Of a stretch of DNA of 10,504 bases, positions 8,020 through 10,504 are shown piece by piece. A program made the translations under genes and the position numbers. The stretch is taken from NCBI GenBank assembly GCA_016195145.1, contig JACQAF010000256.1, forward strand, positions 1 to 10,504, written 5' to 3'. Origin of the DNA: Rhodospirillales bacterium. Lineage in GTDB: Bacteria; Pseudomonadota; Alphaproteobacteria; CACIAM-22H2. Every line of letters starts with the position of its first letter. Position 1 is the stretch's first letter. The notes beneath the pieces were generated by a model, which saw nothing but the letters and a program-made list of their open reading frames with translations, did no database searches and was not told the DNA's origin.

Positions 8020-8326
8020 GGATATGCCTACGATCCGGACCTTCAAGGCACTGGCCAACGAAACCCGGCTGCAGATCCTGCAATGGCTGAAAGACCCGGA
8101 GCGGAATTTCACCGCGCAGGAAATCGGCGATTTCCGGACCGATGGCGTATGTGTGAAAAAAATCCAGGAAAAGGCGGGGCTGTCGCAATCGACCGTGTCG
8201 CAATACCTGTCGCTGTTGCAGAAGGCGGGGCTGGTAAGCGCGAAACGCATGGGGCAATGGACGTATTACCGGCGGGACGAAAAAAACATTGCCGCCGTCG
8301 TCAAGGGCCTGCGGCGCAGCCTGTAA
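8018..8326 (+). CDS. ArsR-family winged-helix transcriptional repressor
   Basis: A small regulator, 102 residues from the ATG at 8018 or 100 from the ATG at 8024. The family start is IRTFKALANETRLQILQWL. The helix-turn-helix is IQEKAGLSQSTVSQYLSLLQKAGLVSAKRMGQWTYYRRDE, with the recognition helix near SQSTVSQYL and the wing at GQWTYY. Where classical ArsR/SmtB sensors have ELCVCDL, this one has DGVCVKKI, with the only cysteine of the protein. A metal-thiolate sensor is therefore doubtful. The frame stays open back to an ATG at 7952 overlapping the pyrC stop, but the extra N-terminus is simply the translated operator and matches no family residues. No Shine-Dalgarno sequence precedes 8018 or 8024, which fits a leaderless mRNA. 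It probably represses itself and the next gene through the shared 24-bp element. Confidence 0.85.
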   Translation: MDMPTIRTFKALANETRLQILQWLKDPERNFTAQEIGDFRTDGVCVKKIQEKAGLSQSTVSQYLSLLQKAGLVSAKRMGQWTYYRRDEKNIAAVVKGLRRSL

Positions 8327-8396
8327 GTTTTCCCGACGGTTGAATCGGCATGACGCGGAACGCGGATGCGTATGGGGGATCGAAGCGGATATAGGC

Positions 8397-8420
8397 ATCG
8401 AGAAACCTCGATATATCGAT
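8397..8420 (+). promoter_or_regulatory. Putative ArsR operator, copy 2
   Basis: This copy matches copy 1 at 20 of 24 positions and has the identical 13-base block TCGATATATCGAT at 8408-8420. It ends directly against the Shine-Dalgarno sequence of the monooxygenase gene. A second inverted repeat overlaps it: ATCGAG at 8397-8402 and CTCGAT at 8407-8412 around a 4-base loop. A possible -10 box, TATAGG at 8390-8395, lies just upstream but has no good -35 partner. Repressor binding here is inferred. Confidence 0.6.
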
Positions 8421-8426
8421 AAGGAG
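8421..8426 (+). promoter_or_regulatory. Strong ribosome-binding site of the monooxygenase gene
   Basis: AAGGAG sits 6 bases before the ATG at 8433 and fixes that start against the in-frame ATG at 8289, which lies inside the arsR gene. It follows operator copy 2 with no gap. Confidence 0.8.
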
Positions 8427-8432
8427 CGGATC

Positions 8433-9449
8433 ATGAACCAAGCCGAGCCCATCGCCCATCGCCACGACAGGACACTTCCCGGGGCTGCGCCGCGCTCGCC
8501 CGGCTTCGTCCGGATGTTTGCGCCGGGTCGCCTGACGCTCGGCGTGTTCTTCCCGATCGAGGCGTTCGAGGGCAGCAACCCGACGATGACCGGCCAGGTG
8601 GCGCTTGCCCGCCGCGCCGAGGCGCTCGGTTTCGCAGCGTTATGGTTCCGCGACGTGCCATTGCTCGACCCGTCCTTCGGCGATATCGGCCAGATTTACG
8701 ATCCGTGGGTCTATCTCGGCTATATCCTCGCCCAGACGGAGACGATCTCGCTGGCGACCGGGGCGATCATTTTTTCATTGCGTCATCCACTCCATTCGGC
8801 GAAGGCGGCGGCGTCGGTCGACCGGCTTTCGGGCGGCCGGCTGGTGCTCGGCATCGCTTCGGGCGACCGGCCGGTCGAGTTCCCGGCCTTTGGCCGGTCG
8901 CTGGAGACCCGCGGCATCCTGTTCCGCGAGACCTTCGATTTTTTCCGCCGGGCGCTGCGCGAGGAGTTTCCGGCCATCGATTCGCCGCTCGGGCAAATGC
9001 ACGGAGCCGATCTGGTGCCCAAGCCGTTCGCCGGCGAATTGCCGCTGCTGGTTGCCGGCAACAGCCAGCAATCCTGCGAATGGATCGCCCGCCACAGCGA
9101 CGGCTGGATCACCTATCCGCGCCCGCCGCGGCATCAGGGGCCGCTGGTCGCGCGCTGGCGACAACTGACTGAGCAGGAGGCGGGCGGGCAGTTCAAGCCG
9201 TTCGCCCAGTCGCTCTATATCGATCTTGCGGACCGGCCGGATACGCCGCCGACGCCGATTCATCTCGGCTATCGGCTGGGGCGGGAACTTCTTATCGATC
9301 TTCTGGCGACGTTGCGGGAACTCGGTGTCAATCACATCGCGCTCAACCTGAAATACGGCCGGCGCCCGGCCGGCGAGGCGATCGAGGAGATTGGGCAGGA
9401 AGTGCTGCCGCATTTTCAAACGCTCGCCGGGGCAACTATGCCCGTCTAG
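8433..9449 (+). CDS. Luciferase-like flavin-dependent oxidoreductase (BA3436-type LLM)
   Basis: A 338-residue member of the bacterial luciferase-like superfamily, TIM-barrel enzymes that use FMN or F420. The barrel begins at GRLTLGVFFPIEAFEG (residue about 32). It continues with ALARRAEALGFAALWFRDVPL, then the family stretch SLATGAIIFSLRHPLHSAKAAASVDRLSGGRLVLGIASGDRP; SGGRL starts at residue 133. Later conserved segments are PLLVAGNSQQSCEWIARHSDGWITYPRP and ELGVNHIALNLKYGRRP. The start ILGVFFP-type, the 'SGDRPVEFPAFG' segment and the length recall the group named after Bacillus BA3436. About 30 residues precede the barrel and resemble nothing known. The gene follows an ArsR regulator and has a copy of the same operator, so it is probably inducible. 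The substrate is unknown, and a separate flavin reductase is not present in the window. Confidence 0.85.
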   Translation: MNQAEPIAHRHDRTLPGAAPRSPGFVRMFAPGRLTLGVFFPIEAFEGSNPTMTGQVALARRAEALGFAALWFRDVPLLDPSFGDIGQIYDPWVYLGYILAQTETISLATGAIIFSLRHPLHSAKAAASVDRLSGGRLVLGIASGDRPVEFPAFGRSLETRGILFRETFDFFRRALREEFPAIDSPLGQMHGADLVPKPFAGELPLLVAGNSQQSCEWIARHSDGWITYPRPPRHQGPLVARWRQLTEQEAGGQFKPFAQSLYIDLADRPDTPPTPIHLGYRLGRELLIDLLATLRELGVNHIALNLKYGRRPAGEAIEEIGQEVLPHFQTLAGATMPV

Positions 9450-9850
9450 CGGGCGATCGGAAAAACAAATTACGATTTGGTCGTCGAACAACCGACCTGC
9501 CGCGATGGAGTCGCGTCGGTGTTGCGCGATCTCGGCCCGTGACGCGCCGGCGCCCGAAGGCCAATCCGCGCGCCGGCTATACGATTATTTACGATGTTTT
9601 TCAGATAGTTGGGGTTGGAGCCAGAACCAGTGTTGTGTTTCGGGATACGGCCTTGCGACAGGATGATATAAATATTGCGGCTGATTACCGTGAGAAACCA
9701 AGACAAGGAGAAATATTCATTTATAGATGCGTCGGTATAGTCCAACACAACTATTGCGATTATCTGGCCGTATGTTGAAGTGCCTCCGACGCGGGTACGG
9801 TTGAACGCATAACCAGGGATTAACCTAGTCTCGGTATCGAGGAGGAGTTT
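9450..9850. other. Intergenic region, 401 bases, AT-rich in its second half
   Basis: No convincing gene is seen. The first 120 bases have the composition of the surrounding genes and contain GGTCG/CGACC arms at 9480-9498 without a T-run. From about 9575 the DNA is visibly richer in A and T than anything else in the window, for example around 9661-9730. A 79-codon GTG frame at 9539-9778 has no ribosome-binding site and no recognisable protein. The end may hold the PAS gene promoter: TTGAAC at 9801-9806 and CTAGTC at 9825-9830, 18 bases apart, a weak match. GGTT at 9799-9802 and AACC at 9811-9814 form a small inverted repeat. The stretch may be a long leader, a small RNA or a decayed insertion; none is shown. 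Confidence 0.5.
9840..9845 (+). promoter_or_regulatory. Ribosome-binding site deciding a GTG start
   Basis: The perfect Shine-Dalgarno sequence AGGAGG lies 5 bases before the GTG at 9851. It makes this rare start codon the clear choice; the next in-frame ATG is far inside the conserved domain. Confidence 0.8.
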
Positions 9851-10375
9851 GTGGAGTTCGTAAAGCGTGTCGACAATAAAAAACTCAAATGGCTTTACGG
9901 ATATTGGACTGGCAAGCGCAAGACCGACCGCCTGCCCGGCCGCGCGGATATCGATCCCTTGGAGATGGGCGATCTGCTGCCGCATCTGATCTTGGCGGAG
10001 GTTGTACCCCCAGATCGACGCATCCGGTTCCGTCTGGTCGGCACCGAGATGGTGATTAACTGGGGTGAGGATTTCACCGGTAGATATATCGACGACATCA
10101 TGTCGGGTGATTACAGGGCCTACATCGCTGGCATGTTCGCCGACGCCATCCGCACGCGCGCGGCCGTGTATTCGGAAAGCCTGTTCCGCTGGGACCAAGG
10201 CCGCTTTCGGGGTGCCAAGCGGCTTTATCTGCCGCTGGCCTCCGACGGCATAAACGTCGATATGGTGCTGGTCGGCCAGGTTTTCGAGGCGGGCAAGACC
10301 GCTGCGTTGTTGCCGACCAAGGTGCTCGATATCGGCACCGATATTCATGAGGAGGTGGTGCGGGTCTTCGAATAG
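9851..10375 (+). CDS. Single-domain PAS_5 family protein
   Basis: A 174-residue protein starting with GTG. It matches the alphaproteobacterial PAS_5 family (PF07310, from memory) through its opening LYGYWTGKRKTDRLPGRADIDPLEMGDLLPHLILAEVV and the following PDRRIRFRLVGTEMV. The segment WGEDFTGRYIDDIMSGDYRAYIAGMFADAI is also typical, as is the return of beta strands at AKRLYLPLASDGINVDMVLVGQVFE. The domain fills about residues 10-150 and no output domain (kinase, cyclase or DNA-binding) is attached, so it would have to act through a partner. PAS folds of this family are thought to be sensory, but the ligand is unknown. There is no signal peptide or membrane segment, so it should be cytoplasmic. 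It stands alone between an AT-rich spacer and an unrelated exported-protein gene. Confidence 0.8.
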   Translation: MEFVKRVDNKKLKWLYGYWTGKRKTDRLPGRADIDPLEMGDLLPHLILAEVVPPDRRIRFRLVGTEMVINWGEDFTGRYIDDIMSGDYRAYIAGMFADAIRTRAAVYSESLFRWDQGRFRGAKRLYLPLASDGINVDMVLVGQVFEAGKTAALLPTKVLDIGTDIHEEVVRVFE

Positions 10376-10420
10376 GCGGAGCCGCCGGACAGAGGATCAT
10401 TCCGGAAACGCGACCGGGGC

Positions 10421-10429
10421 TGATATACT
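10421..10429 (+). promoter_or_regulatory. Extended -10 promoter of the Tat-signal gene
   Basis: TGATATACT at 10421-10429 is an extended -10 element: TG, one base, then TATACT, which is close to the consensus. The -35 region 17-18 bases upstream (TTCCGG at 10400-10405) is poor, which extended -10 promoters tolerate. It would give a leader of about 29 bases containing the ribosome-binding site. Confidence 0.5.
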
Positions 10430-10452
10430 CCCGCCGGTTGCAAAATAACGGC

Positions 10453-10457
10453 GGAGG
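10453..10457 (+). promoter_or_regulatory. Ribosome-binding site of the last gene
   Basis: GGAGG lies 7 bases before the ATG at 10465. Together with the extended -10 just upstream it supports a real gene start at the window edge. Confidence 0.7.
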
Positions 10458-10464
10458 AAGACGC

Positions 10465-10504
10465 ATGCGCAGACGGCAATTTATTCTGGCGGCGACGGGG
10501 GCGG
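10465..10504 (+). CDS. Start of a probable Tat-exported protein; 3' end outside the window
   Basis: Only the first 13 codons are inside the window: MRRRQFILAATGA. The RRxFI pattern followed by a small hydrophobic run is typical of a twin-arginine signal peptide, so the product is probably exported folded to the periplasm. A good ribosome-binding site and an extended -10 promoter precede it, and it is separated from the PAS gene by 89 bases, so it is probably transcribed independently. Periplasmic binding proteins and cofactor-containing oxidoreductases often start this way, but nothing visible identifies the mature protein. Confidence 0.65.
   Translation, partial: MRRRQFILAATGA

Noticed and set aside
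9539..9778. A 79-codon GTG frame in the AT-rich spacer
   Set aside because: There is no ribosome-binding site, no recognisable motif, and the composition changes in the middle of the frame.
10083..10092. GATATATCGA, a partial match to the ArsR operator, inside the PAS gene
   Set aside because: It lacks the left arm and the upstream ATCG/AAA parts, and is explained by codons for Tyr-Ile-Asp. Similar TATATCGAT words in the monooxygenase gene (near 9217) are rejected for the same reason.
9470..10348. A 292-codon open frame on the minus strand across the PAS_5 gene and the AT-rich spacer
   Set aside because: It is antisense to a clearly recognisable PAS_5 protein with a perfect ribosome-binding site, and its translation resembles no known family.
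10375..10386. GGCGGAGCCGCC just after the PAS stop as a terminator hairpin
   Set aside because: The loop would be only two bases with no T-tract following, and such GC palindromes are expected in this composition.
1..10504. CRISPR array, tRNA or rRNA gene, intact insertion sequence or prophage genes
   Set aside because: No regularly spaced repeats, cloverleaf-like sequences, transposase motifs or phage proteins were seen on either strand by reading.

Overview
The window is high-GC DNA, densely packed with genes. The gene repertoire, a PAS_5-type sensor protein and the promoter style point to an alphaproteobacterium, possibly near Rhodospirillales; this assignment is inferred, since no rRNA or other marker gene is present.

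Layout. (1) Positions 2-5151, plus strand: five genes run head to tail and each start overlaps the previous stop. They are the 3' part of a family 9 glycosyltransferase (heptosyltransferase type), a WaaE/KdtX-like family 2 glycosyltransferase, two GT-B family 4 glycosyltransferases and a glutamine-dependent asparagine synthetase. This looks like a surface-glycan (LPS core or similar) operon. (2) 5167-6741, minus strand: an adenosine-deaminase-family enzyme with a lipoprotein signal peptide, convergent with the operon. (3) 6852-7955, plus strand: pyrC, class II dihydroorotase, divergent from the deaminase gene and with every metal ligand intact. (4) 7952-9449: a small ArsR-family repressor followed by a luciferase-like flavin monooxygenase. 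(5) 9450-9850: a non-coding stretch that becomes AT-rich. (6) 9851-10375: a single-domain PAS_5 protein. (7) 10465-end: the first codons of a Tat-exported protein with a good ribosome-binding site and an extended -10 promoter.

The most notable signal is in region 4. The same 24-bp element (20 of 24 positions identical, including a 13-base identical block holding the perfect palindrome TCGATATATCGA) occurs twice. One copy lies on the arsR promoter and start codon. The other lies directly before the Shine-Dalgarno sequence of the monooxygenase gene. The simplest reading is a self-contained regulon in which the ArsR protein represses both itself and the oxidoreductase. The arsR gene may be translated from a leaderless mRNA, and the protein keeps only one cysteine where classical ArsR metal sensors have two. 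Its inducer and the enzyme's substrate cannot be read from the sequence.
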